NCBI GenBank assembly: GCA_005888695.1
Contig: VBBH01000157.1
Location: forward strand, 1-5,545
Origin: Candidatus Bathyarchaeota archaeon
GTDB taxonomy: Archaea; Thermoproteota; Bathyarchaeia; 40CM-2-53-6
DNA length: 5,545 bases
Direction: 5' to 3'
Shown one piece after another: positions 1-4,916 of this stretch (its first letter is position 1; each line of letters opens with the position of its first letter). The translations under genes were made by a program, and so were the position numbers. The notes under the pieces were generated by a model, which was not told where the DNA came from, did not search any database, and saw only the letters and a list, made by a program, of their open reading frames with translations.

Positions 1-325
1 ATTCGCTTGGAGCTTCAGCGAGCGAGACGAGTTTCATCCTGGAGAAGACAGCATCTAGTGCTACTTGTCCGAGCACATTGCGTATCCCGTCCTGAACGCA
101 ATCGCTGAGTGCCGAGATAAATTTTCCGGCCGCGGCAGTGCTCGTTCCAGTATCTTTCAGTTGGGTGATTCCCTCTTACGTGAGAACTGAAGTGGTCGCA
201 ACAGTTGGCTTCTTGGCCGCTTTTCTAAATAGGTCTACGAAGGTCTGAGCCCCAGTCTCACTGGCGCGAGCGCCGTGCTGGTCTGGCTCACTTGCTCTTT
301 GCTTGGGCTTGGAATCTTTTGGCAA
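1..325 (-). pseudogene. Hypothetical protein, interrupted by an in-frame stop and cut by the window edge
   Basis: One minus-strand frame stays open from a TTG at 325-323 to the left edge except for a single TAA at 178-176 (codon 50). Before the stop it reads TFVDLFRKAAKKPTVATTSV; after it, EGITQLKDTGTSTAAAGKF and then a helical stretch with ISALSDCVQDGIRNVLGQ and VALDAVFSRM. Both sides look like one soluble, helical, archaeal-style protein, so I read this as one gene with a nonsense change (CAA to TAA would be a single C-to-T step). The start overlaps the end of the upstream membrane-protein gene by about 38 bases in another frame, which suggests co-transcription. No better start codon is in frame. 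I do not recognise the family. A sequencing error, or two separate short genes, are the alternatives. Confidence 0.4.
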
Positions 326-632
326 GTCCGAAAAACCCCAGAAACAGGGCTATTCCTGCGGCGAGATTGACTATCGAGCTCACAATGGTCGTTGTGACTC
401 CGACCGATTCAATAAGAGTACTAACCTGGTCAGCGGGAAGCGAGAGGGTCATGAACAGAGACACCACACTCCTAACTGTCAGAATGGCGAAGGCCGCGAT
501 GATTAACGTCCATGCTTGAAAGGATCCAGTTATTCTCGTCACCTTGTAAGCGTACACGAAGACAAGGGCTTGGAGAACGAGCTGGACTACCGAGACAAAG
601 TAGAGTGTCGGTATCACGATTGGATCTAGCAT
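288..632 (-). CDS. Small three-helix membrane protein
   Basis: A 114-residue protein starting MLDPIVIPTLYFVSVVQ. Three hydrophobic segments are visible, at about residues 5-28, 38-60 and 74-98, separated by short polar loops (YKVTRITGSFQAW; a loop with PADQVSTLIESVG). The C-terminus is short, basic and probably cytoplasmic (AKRFQAQAKSK). No catalytic motif is visible, so the function is unknown; similar three- or four-helix proteins of this size in archaea are also uncharacterised. I chose the ATG at 632 because a purine-rich stretch (GGTAGGAAGGATA) lies directly before it and the first membrane helix follows at once. A GTG at 722 in the same frame would add 30 residues without clear features. 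A TATA-like CTTTAGA near 755 would suit that longer form. It is divergent from the acetyltransferase gene and upstream of the broken gene at the left edge. Confidence 0.7.
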   Translation of the reverse strand: MLDPIVIPTLYFVSVVQLVLQALVFVYAYKVTRITGSFQAWTLIIAAFAILTVRSVVSLFMTLSLPADQVSTLIESVGVTTTIVSSIVNLAAGIALFLGFFGLAKRFQAQAKSK

Positions 633-791
633 TATCCTTCCTACCTTCGGAGGCAATAATCCCCCTTTGAGAATAATCGCACGATACCGGGCCCAGAGAG
701 CATCTGTTACTATGCTGAACACCTCTTTGGAGTCGTGAAACGGAGCAACCGTCTAAAGCAACAAGTTTTTGCCGAGGGGGTCGACCTGAAC

Positions 792-799
792 GATTAATT
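792..799 (+). promoter_or_regulatory. TATA-like box for the acetyltransferase gene
   Basis: The sequence gattaatt is centred about 26 bases before a TTG (823) in the acetyltransferase frame. The spacing matches an archaeal TATA box of a leaderless or near-leaderless transcript. The support is short sequence and spacing only. Confidence 0.3.
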
Positions 800-822
800 G
801 GTACAGCTTGGGTGCGGTTGGG

Positions 823-1305
823 TTGAATAGAGCGTTGGTAACGGTTTCCCAGCCCGTTGTGAATCTGAGGGAAGTTACAAAAGAGAACTGGTTGGGGGCA
901 CTGAAGCTGGAGGTGTATCCAGACCAGCATGCATTTGTTCCATCAGTCGCCGTCTGTCTGGCAAAGGCGTACATCAAACCTGAGAACGGACTCGTGGTAC
1001 CCTTCGGAATCTACTCAGGTGAGACGATGGTCGGCTTCTTCACCATCACTCACGATTCCAACCGAATGGACCGGTTCTGGATCAACGGGTTCCAAATCGA
1101 CAAGAACTACCAACGCAAAGGTTACGGGAAGGCTGCGCTCGCGGGGATTATCACTCTACTGCAAAAACTGTATCCGGCATGCAGAACTGTCGGGCTTACC
1201 CTAGCGCACCATAACGAAGTCGCGAGGAAATTGTACGAATCCCATGGCTTCGTGAATACGGGAACCGTGTACGAAGGAGAAACTGTCTACCTGCTCCAAT
1301 TGTAA
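823..1305 (+). CDS. GNAT-family N-acetyltransferase, spermine/spermidine acetyltransferase-like
   Basis: An acetyl-CoA-dependent N-acetyltransferase of about 160 residues, presumably cytoplasmic. Seen: the opening strand NLREVTKENW; the strand GETMVGFFTI; the acceptor-side strand FWINGFQIDKNYQ; the acetyl-CoA pyrophosphate loop QRKGYG (motif A, Q/R-x-x-G-x-G); motif B with LTLAHHNEVARKLYESHGF, including the Asn and the Tyr that acts as general acid in many GNATs; and the closing GETVYLLQL. This arrangement and length match the BltD/PaiA/SpeG-type polyamine or small-amine acetyltransferases, but the substrate cannot be read from the sequence. The start is ambiguous: TTG at 823 sits about 27 bases after a TATA-like gattaatt (792-799), as expected for a leaderless transcript. 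GTG at 859 gives the family-like MNLREVTKEN, and TTG at 808 gives the longest form. The gene is monocistronic. Confidence 0.85.
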   Translation: MNRALVTVSQPVVNLREVTKENWLGALKLEVYPDQHAFVPSVAVCLAKAYIKPENGLVVPFGIYSGETMVGFFTITHDSNRMDRFWINGFQIDKNYQRKGYGKAALAGIITLLQKLYPACRTVGLTLAHHNEVARKLYESHGFVNTGTVYEGETVYLLQL

Positions 1306-1350
1306 GCAATATCGAGGAATCGAACCCGCGACTCTTTGCGCCTCTCAAGT
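1306..1350 (-). other. Degenerate tRNA 3'-end-like sequence
   Basis: Read on the minus strand this gap contains GTCGCGGGTTCGATTCC followed by TCGATATTGC. It carries the invariant tRNA T-loop core GGTTCGA plus a 7-base tail that could be an acceptor 3' strand. It is not a working tRNA: only the two inner T-stem pairs are Watson-Crick, a third is G-T, and the outer two fail. No matching 5' acceptor strand (GCAATAT) lies 70-90 bases upstream. It lies exactly between two convergent genes. It could be an eroded tRNA remnant, a partial tRNA copy left by an integrated element (attachment-site scar), or chance. Confidence 0.25.
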
Positions 1351-1359
1351 TGTAACGCA

Positions 1360-1626
1360 TTACCCGATAGTGACAGTAGTCCCTTGTTCCGGCCGCGAGA
1401 AACCCTCCTGCTCTCTGTACTCATCAAGCCTCCTATCCACTTCCAGTTTCATTCTGTTCCACACATGTTCACAAATCACGTCGTTGTGCGGAGTCAATAG
1501 GAGAACCTTGTGCTTCTGATCTGAGCGAATATCAACCGCCGCAGGTCGTCCCGATTGCTGGCAGCCTTTTGTCGTGCATTCAACCATGACGCAGTCTAAC
1601 ATATGGTAATCAGTCCGGTTTGCCAA
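1360..1626 (-). CDS. Small Cys-containing hypothetical protein
   Basis: An 88-residue protein that I do not recognise. It has a Cys-rich N-terminal part (Cys12, Cys17, Cys22) followed by Cys52 and His54 (motif VICEHVW), a possible single zinc site. A charged helix (KLEVDRRLDEYREQEGF) then leads to the C-terminus. The middle segment, with KHKVLLLTP, looks like a buried beta strand. The start is a TTG about 14 bases beyond the transcription start predicted from a TATA-like ATTTATTC (complement of 1663-1670). An ATG lies 8 codons further in. It is convergent with the acetyltransferase gene and divergent from the VOC gene. Codon use is ordinary, and the strand lacks a competing good frame. Metal binding is an inference from Cys spacing only. 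Confidence 0.5.
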   Translation of the reverse strand: MANRTDYHMLDCVMVECTTKGCQQSGRPAAVDIRSDQKHKVLLLTPHNDVICEHVWNRMKLEVDRRLDEYREQEGFSRPEQGTTVTIG

Positions 1627-1662
1627 AGCAAGTTCACTTTCAATGCCTGCTTCACTCCTGAG

Positions 1663-1670
1663 AATAAATG
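1663..1670 (-). promoter_or_regulatory. TATA-like box for the small Cys protein
   Basis: On the minus strand this reads CATTTATT, centred about 40 bases before the TTG at 1626. That would give a short leader of about 14 bases. It lies in the 126-base divergent gap shared with the VOC gene. Confidence 0.25.
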
Positions 1671-1720
1671 CTCATTTGTGTTCGGATGCTTAGGTGATCG
1701 GACGTGGCCAAAGGTCGGCC

Positions 1721-1727
1721 TTATGTA
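1721..1727 (+). promoter_or_regulatory. TATA-like box for the VOC gene
   Basis: The sequence ttatgta is centred about 28 bases before the ATG at 1753, and no Shine-Dalgarno sequence lies between. The spacing agrees with a leaderless archaeal transcript. The match to a TATA consensus is only moderate. Confidence 0.3.
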
Positions 1728-1752
1728 GCCCAAAGCCTGGTCCTTCGATTCG

Positions 1753-2151
1753 ATGATCCATCACCTGAATGCGGTGGTGCTGCCGGTGCGGGACCTTGAG
1801 AAGTGCACATCATTCTACAGCGAGAAACTGGGATTCAAGCTGAAGAACAAAGATGACAACTCTGCCTTCTTCGGCCTCGGTGACAAGGAACGGATCATAC
1901 TAGGCCTGATCTTGATCGATAACGTTGCCGAATTAATCTCGGAAGAACAAGTTCGCCCACGAGAGGAAACCATCCACAGAACCTACTACGCGGTCTTCGT
2001 CGACGACGTCGACCGAGAGTATGAAGAGCTCAAGCGGAAGGGCGTTCATTTTGTAAAGCCCCCGACGACGCAGCCGTGGGGCCAGCGGATAGCTTACTTC
2101 GAGGACCCCGAGGGTAACCTCTGGGAAATCTCCCACTTCCCCAAGAAGTAG
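1753..2151 (+). CDS. VOC-superfamily (glyoxalase/bleomycin-resistance fold) protein
   Basis: A 132-residue protein, full length for a single-chain VOC protein made of two beta-alpha-beta-beta-beta modules. Module 1 runs from residue 1 to about 55 and holds LPVRDLEKCTSFYSEKLGF. Module 2 starts near residue 77 with TYYAVFVDDVD and holds the hallmark ending YFEDPEGNLWEI. VOC enzymes bind a divalent metal and act as lyases, isomerases, dioxygenases or drug-binding proteins. Here the metal-site positions look mostly lost: Ala7 stands where a His usually opens strand 1, and Tyr79 where a His usually opens module 2. Glu125 of the final EI motif remains. A glyoxalase I role is therefore unlikely, and a non-metal binding protein or an altered site is possible. 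It starts at an ATG with a TATA-like box about 28 bases upstream and ends 44 bases before the thioesterase gene. Confidence 0.88.
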   Translation: MIHHLNAVVLPVRDLEKCTSFYSEKLGFKLKNKDDNSAFFGLGDKERIILGLILIDNVAELISEEQVRPREETIHRTYYAVFVDDVDREYEELKRKGVHFVKPPTTQPWGQRIAYFEDPEGNLWEISHFPKK

Positions 2152-2164
2152 GAACCAGAACTAG

Positions 2165-2172
2165 CCTTTATT
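2165..2172 (+). promoter_or_regulatory. TATA-like box for the thioesterase gene
   Basis: The sequence cctttatt in the 44-base gap after the VOC gene is centred about 26 bases before the ATG at 2196. This fits a leaderless transcript independent of the VOC gene. No ribosome-binding site precedes the ATG. Confidence 0.4.
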
Positions 2173-2195
2173 CCAACATTTGTGGCCCGGCAATC

Positions 2196-2627
2196 ATGGA
2201 ATCTGCAAGATCGGATTTCTCGCGTCATGTCAGGGCTAGTTTCCGTAAGCAGAAGATCATGCGACTCTTCCAGGCCCGGATATCTAGGGTTGAGAGGGGA
2301 CTGGTGGAGATTTCAGCGGTTAATCGTCCTGATCTGCAGCAGCAGGATGGTTTTGTTCATGCTGGTGCTCTTGTGGCATTGGCGGATAGTGCGGGAGGAT
2401 ATGCAGCACTCACTCTTCTCCCGTCTGGTTCACGAGTGCTTAGTGTTGAGATCAAATTGAACTTTCTAAGACCGGCAGTTGGAAGCATGATACGTGGAAG
2501 AGGCAGGGTCAAGAAGATTGGCCGGAGTATTGCGGTTTGTGAGCTTGAGGCAATGATGAAACAGGACCAGAAATGGGTCACCTGTGCCTGGGGAAGCCAA
2601 ACAATCTACGGCATACGCAACCAATGA
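2196..2627 (+). CDS. PaaI-type hotdog-fold acyl-CoA thioesterase
   Basis: A 143-residue cytoplasmic protein of the PaaI/YdiI thioesterase family, which hydrolyses acyl-CoA or aryl-CoA thioesters. The family signature is clear: LQQQDGFVHAGALVALAD followed by SAGGYAALTLLP. Gln49-50, His55-Ala56-Gly57 and Asp64 fall at the catalytic and substrate positions (the usual motif is HGG...AD). The five-stranded sheet follows with VLSVEIKLNFLRPAVG, then IRGRGRVKKIGRSIAVCELEA, and the final strand WVTCAWGSQTIYGI. The length is normal for a one-domain hotdog subunit that works as a dimer or tetramer. The substrate cannot be predicted, and neighbouring genes do not point to phenylacetate breakdown. The stop is only 12 bases from the stop of the convergent nuclease gene. 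Confidence 0.9.
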   Translation: MESARSDFSRHVRASFRKQKIMRLFQARISRVERGLVEISAVNRPDLQQQDGFVHAGALVALADSAGGYAALTLLPSGSRVLSVEIKLNFLRPAVGSMIRGRGRVKKIGRSIAVCELEAMMKQDQKWVTCAWGSQTIYGIRNQ

Positions 2628-2639
2628 GAACATTCTCGA

Positions 2640-3290
2640 CTATGGGCACCCAGTCCAGCTCTCGTTGGCGAACTCGCTCACCCCACAGTAGTACGTCACA
2701 AGGACCGCATGGCCCGAACGTAGCAACTCTGCGTTCAGGTTAATACTTCCACAGTATACGAGTGCCACCATCCGTCCGTAGCTTCCTCCAGTCTGTCCAT
2801 CATCCTCGTCCACAAGTGCCCGTGATCCAATGGGGCAGGTCTGTGCCGTGAACAGGCTTGCCTCCGAGTAGCCATTCTGTCCGACCTCAGGTGAATTCAC
2901 AAGCGCAAGCCTGATCCTAGTACTACCAACGTCAAGTGTGTCTCCATCCACGATGTGAACCACCGAATCAGTAAAGCAAGCCGCTGTACCCTTGCATTGT
3001 GCGTTGAGGGGATTACAGTTTGGATAGACGCCACCGTAATGGCAGGTCGGTGCCGGATTGCAATTCGGAAAACTCCCTCCGTATTGACAGGTATTATCAT
3101 TGCAGGTTGGGTAATTTGTTGCACCATTTGTACATACATTACCTGAATTTGAAGAGGAAGCTAACCTGCCATTTTGATAGCGTATAATTGCAAGTCCGGA
3201 TACTCCGATTACGAGAATTAAGGCAAGAACTGAACCGAGAATCTTACCCCTAGTCCAGAACGGTATCGGAGCGCCGACGCCCTGTGCCAC
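2640..3290 (-). CDS. Membrane-anchored staphylococcal-nuclease-like (thermonuclease) protein
   Basis: A 216-residue protein with three parts. Residues 1-16 are a short cytoplasmic tail and 17-37 a single membrane helix (KILGSVLALILVIGVSGLAII). Residues 48-105 form a Gly/Asn/Pro/Cys spacer with a tandem unit, TCQYGGSFPNCNP then TCHYGGVYPNCNP, probably stiffened by disulfides. Residues 109-216 are an SNase domain. The domain shows VDGDT (Asp115, Asp117), Arg127 in TRIRLALVNSPE, Glu135, and Arg173 in YGRMVALVY, matching Arg35, Glu43 and Arg87 of S. aureus nuclease. The calcium ligand Asp40 is replaced by Asn132 and Thr41 by Ser133. It is probably a calcium-dependent endonuclease of DNA and RNA outside the cell, for nucleic-acid scavenging or as a barrier. 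The GTG start has GAGGGTGGAT just before it. The gene looks intact, unlike its upstream neighbours. Confidence 0.85.
   Translation of the reverse strand: MAQGVGAPIPFWTRGKILGSVLALILVIGVSGLAIIRYQNGRLASSSNSGNVCTNGATNYPTCNDNTCQYGGSFPNCNPAPTCHYGGVYPNCNPLNAQCKGTAACFTDSVVHIVDGDTLDVGSTRIRLALVNSPEVGQNGYSEASLFTAQTCPIGSRALVDEDDGQTGGSYGRMVALVYCGSINLNAELLRSGHAVLVTYYCGVSEFANESWTGCP
3009..3102 (-). repeat. Tandem Cys-rich spacer repeat inside the nuclease gene
   Basis: At the protein level two copies of TC-x-YGG-x-x-PNCNP follow each other (residues 67-79 and 82-94), with a weaker half copy before them (NYPTCNDN). At the DNA level the copies are related but not identical, so the duplication is not recent. 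Such Cys/Gly/Pro/Asn repeats usually form an extended, disulfide-bonded stalk outside the cell. Confidence 0.6.
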
Positions 3291-3549
3291 ATATCCACCC
3301 TCTACCCAAGTCCCAGAATTCGGCGAGAAAAGCCTTCCGGATAATAAGTGAGACTGTCCGAAGCTGAATCGTTTCAGACACTTCTTCGACCTCGTTTGCG
3401 CCCCCGTTTTCGTTCAAAAGGATCAGAAGCAAAGGACCTCCGACTATGTTGTGGAAAAGGCGTTTGATCTAACCGAGATTTCCATATGCATCGAGGTAAC
3501 GAGAGGTCGCCGAGTCCGTAATACTCGAAGCGAAGAGTTGCGACTTACG
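3250..3549 (-). pseudogene. C-terminal continuation of the broken nuclease gene, weakly winged-helix-like
   Basis: The frame of the upstream nuclease-like gene stays open here except for TAG at 3471-3469. It reads SSITDSATSRYLDAYGNLG, stop, then IKRLFHNIVGGPLLLILLNE, followed by GGANEVEEVSETIQLR, TVSLIIRKAFLAEFW and DLGRGW, ending at a TAG (3252-3250) inside the start of the next gene. The order of a helix rich in Leu/Ile, a GG turn, a helix, then a TVS-x-x-I-R-K recognition-like helix and a DLGRG wing resembles an archaeal winged-helix DNA-binding domain. The similarity is by eye and weak. Keeping one frame across two stops suggests a single original gene of about 356 codons running from 4320. 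If the reading is wrong, this is simply non-coding spacer before the SNase gene. Confidence 0.35.
3341..3348 (-). promoter_or_regulatory. Possible TATA-like box for the nuclease gene
   Basis: The minus strand reads CTTATTAT, centred about 54 bases before the GTG at 3290. That would leave a leader of about 28 bases containing the Shine-Dalgarno-like GAGGGTGGAT. It lies inside the remnant of the upstream gene, so chance is possible. Confidence 0.25.
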
Positions 3550-3768
3550 TCAGAGTTTAGAATCGATCTCAGGTCCGACCACGAGGTCCACTCTCAGCGA
3601 CTTCATCAACTCAACGAAGTTGGCCGTCGGAGGATTCACGAATCTGTATTCGTAGAAATAATAACCAACCTCGGAGTCGGACGCTGGCACAATTTTCACC
3701 AAGACAGTGTGTAACGTCTTCCCGCTATGCTCGACCGAGTCACGAACGACGAGGAACGGGTACAAGAG
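3550..3768 (-). pseudogene. Middle fragment of the broken PD-(D/E)xK nuclease-like gene
   Basis: This fragment follows the TAG at 3771-3769 in the same frame and ends at a TGA (3552-3550). It reads LLYPFLVVRDSVEHSGKTLH then TVLVKIVPASDSEVGYYFYE and later NFVELMKSLRVDLVVGPEID. The beginning completes the helix expected after the ExK motif, where RecB-type nucleases have Q-x-x-x-Y: with the TAG read as its likely ancestor CAG it becomes QLLYPF. The rest alternates beta strands and helices, as in the second half of a restriction-enzyme-like fold. A TTG at 3765 could restart translation, but there is no ribosome-binding site and the fragment alone has no fold of its own. Together with the part before the stop it would form a nuclease domain. 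Confidence 0.5.
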
Positions 3769-4320
3769 CTACAGAAGGATAAAACTGCGGGACGCATCCG
3801 TTTTCGCTTCGAACAAATAGACATCGGTTGCTGTCTCGATACAATAGTCCAAGTCGAGCTGCACGTTTTGAAGGTTTACGGGAAAAATAGCACCCTGCTT
3901 GTCTTTCAACAGTATGTCGGCCTTCGGGAGATTCATCTTGCCGAAGATGCCGTGTGTTATTCTAGTGGAATCCGGTAAGTCAAATGCGGCCTTGAAAACC
4001 CCGGTCTCAAATGCGAGACTGAGATACTTTGCTTCAGTAGAGATTTTGACAAGCAGAGATGCAGGAATGTCCTTTCTACCGACCGTCACAATCACAGTGC
4101 GGTCCACCGTCTCGGGGATAGGAACGAATAGCTTCGCCTTTGTAAGCACAGCGGTCCCGATTCCTACCCTTAACGGGACGAGGCCGTGTTTCTGGAGGAA
4201 TGGGAACCTGGTCAGAGAAGAATTGGAATAGATGGGAATAAGGAGACGGGGCTCACCGAACTCGCTTATTACCTTCCGACTGATGATCTGTGAAACGAAA
4301 GGTATGGAATCCTGAGACAA
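3769..4320 (-). CDS. N-terminal fragment of a PD-(D/E)xK nuclease-like protein (broken gene)
   Basis: 183 codons from a TTG to an in-frame TAG. The N-terminal half (FGEPRLLIPIYSNS, HGLVPLRVGIGTAV, LFVPIPETVDRTVIVTVG) looks like a mixed alpha/beta domain I do not recognise. The end carries a plausible PD-(D/E)xK core: LDLDYCIE (Asp156 or Asp158), a turn, then VYLFEAKTD (Glu171-x-Lys173) followed by a helix SRSFILL. In this fold the Asp, Glu and Lys bind metal and cut DNA. The stop falls at codon 184, exactly where Gln of a Q-x-x-x-Y helix would stand, and the protein resumes in frame on the other side. The TTG start has GAAGGT just before it; the TATA-like box is too close for that start, so the true start may also have been lost. 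The function is probably DNA cleavage, perhaps defence; this copy is likely inactive. Confidence 0.5.
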   Translation of the reverse strand: MSQDSIPFVSQIISRKVISEFGEPRLLIPIYSNSSLTRFPFLQKHGLVPLRVGIGTAVLTKAKLFVPIPETVDRTVIVTVGRKDIPASLLVKISTEAKYLSLAFETGVFKAAFDLPDSTRITHGIFGKMNLPKADILLKDKQGAIFPVNLQNVQLDLDYCIETATDVYLFEAKTDASRSFILL

Positions 4321-4333
4321 GTGGACCTTCTGG

Positions 4334-4343
4334 CATATTTAAT
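4334..4343 (-). promoter_or_regulatory. TATA-like box upstream of the nuclease-like gene
   Basis: The minus strand reads GATTAAATATG, one of the best TATA-like stretches in the window. A transcript start 26 bases on would fall near 4312, a few bases inside the only available start codon (TTG 4320). The box may be misplaced by chance, or the real start may have been an ATG near 4305 where ATA now stands. Confidence 0.35.
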
Positions 4344-4358
4344 CCCACGGATCATTCT

Positions 4359-4487
4359 TCAAGAAGGCTCACTAGGAAGCGTTCCACACGATTGGGATAT
4401 TTCAATCTCCACTTCTCCCCTCAAGGTGAGACTCAAACTCGGATTTTCCTTTGCCCCCTCAATTGAGCCGAAGGTTGGACCGACCAT
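4359..4487 (-). CDS. Small acidic hypothetical ORF
   Basis: A 42-codon ORF starting at ATG 4487, beginning MVGPTFGSIEGAKENP and continuing with LSLTLRGEVEIEISQS. The frame is also open and coding-like upstream (VSILWLKEDSPAEE) but has no ATG, GTG or TTG there. GTA at the expected start position could be a lost GTG. The beta-strand pattern and acidic composition look protein-like. It lies in the 231-base gap between the CBS-HEPN gene and the nuclease-like gene on the same strand. It has a GAGGAG directly against the ATG, which is too close for a normal ribosome-binding site. The family is not recognised, and it may be a remnant. Confidence 0.25.
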   Translation of the reverse strand: MVGPTFGSIEGAKENPSLSLTLRGEVEIEISQSCGTLPSEPS

Positions 4488-4551
4488 CTCCTCTGCAGGC
4501 GAATCCTCCTTGAGCCACAGGATACTTACGCGAGGAAGACTTAGAGGGAGA

Positions 4552-4908
4552 CTATGAGCCGATTCTTTGCGTCGCCTGCTCGACAGTGGATAGGGCCTCC
4601 CAAAGCGATGGCAGTTCCGTTTTACTGAGGATCAGCCTTGGGGGGTGTGCCGGATGGACAAGTCGATTTCTCCATCTGATCAGGCTTGAGAGAGCTTTTG
4701 TTTGACCTAGTTTCGCGTGGAGCTGGGGAGTTTTCTGGACAATCGTAATCTTATCCGAAAACTGACAACAAGAAAGCATATCGTAGTCTACACGCGATTT
4801 CTTGTCCAACGAATATCGCTCATCGAGGAATTCTAACGCTGTTGGGGAAAGTTTAGTCCTCCACCAGCCAATATCCCCTGTGCGAGAGATCAAAGCAGAT
4901 AATTTCAC
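4552..4908 (-). CDS. HEPN-like domain fragment of the CBS-HEPN gene
   Basis: A 118-codon ORF from a GTG to a TAG, mostly helical: KLSALISRTGDIGWWRTKLS, SPTALEFLDERYSLDKK, DYDMLSCCQFSDKITIVQK, then SSLIRWRNRLVHPAHPPR. Arg80, Asn81 and His85 form the R-N-x3-H signature of HEPN RNases and related nucleotide-binding HEPN proteins. The GTG at 4908 is probably not a true start: coding sequence of the same frame extends upstream (DILAFE) and joins the CBS 2 segment once a base is restored at 4919-4922. It ends 64 bases before the small acidic ORF. As a free-standing product it would be a HEPN domain without its CBS regulator. Confidence 0.6.
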   Translation of the reverse strand: MKLSALISRTGDIGWWRTKLSPTALEFLDERYSLDKKSRVDYDMLSCCQFSDKITIVQKTPQLHAKLGQTKALSSLIRWRNRLVHPAHPPRLILSKTELPSLWEALSTVEQATQRIGS

Positions 4909-4916
4909 TTCAAAAG

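Noticed and set aside
472..930. Minus-strand 152-codon ORF across the divergent gap
   Set aside because: It overlaps the membrane protein and the acetyltransferase in other frames and has an erratic Cys/Pro/Arg-rich composition.
1306..1380. A functional tRNA or a split-tRNA 3' half
   Set aside because: The T-stem pairs only at its inner positions and no partner acceptor strand is visible; it is kept only as a degenerate remnant.
2625..2645. Bidirectional terminator between the thioesterase and nuclease genes
   Set aside because: A short GAGA/TCTC inverted repeat is present, but the stem is 4 pairs and no T-run follows on either strand.
3009..3102. CRISPR-like repeats
   Set aside because: The repetition is at protein level inside a coding gene; there are only two units and no regular spacers.
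3769..3771. In-frame TAG as pyrrolysine or another recoded amino acid
   Set aside because: The same frame also holds a TGA and a second TAG, while the VOC and SNase genes end at TAG exactly where their families end. Loss by mutation is simpler than recoding.
3451..4231. Three overlapping plus-strand ORFs (3451-3714, 3727-3978, 3899-4231)
   Set aside because: They are antisense to the nuclease-like gene, have low-complexity charged content, and the minus frame has the motif-bearing translation.
4321..4557. Plus-strand 78-codon ORF in the gap before the nuclease-like gene
   Set aside because: It is the antisense shadow of the coding-like acidic segment, has a GTG start without promoter or ribosome-binding site, and the peptide has no recognisable features.
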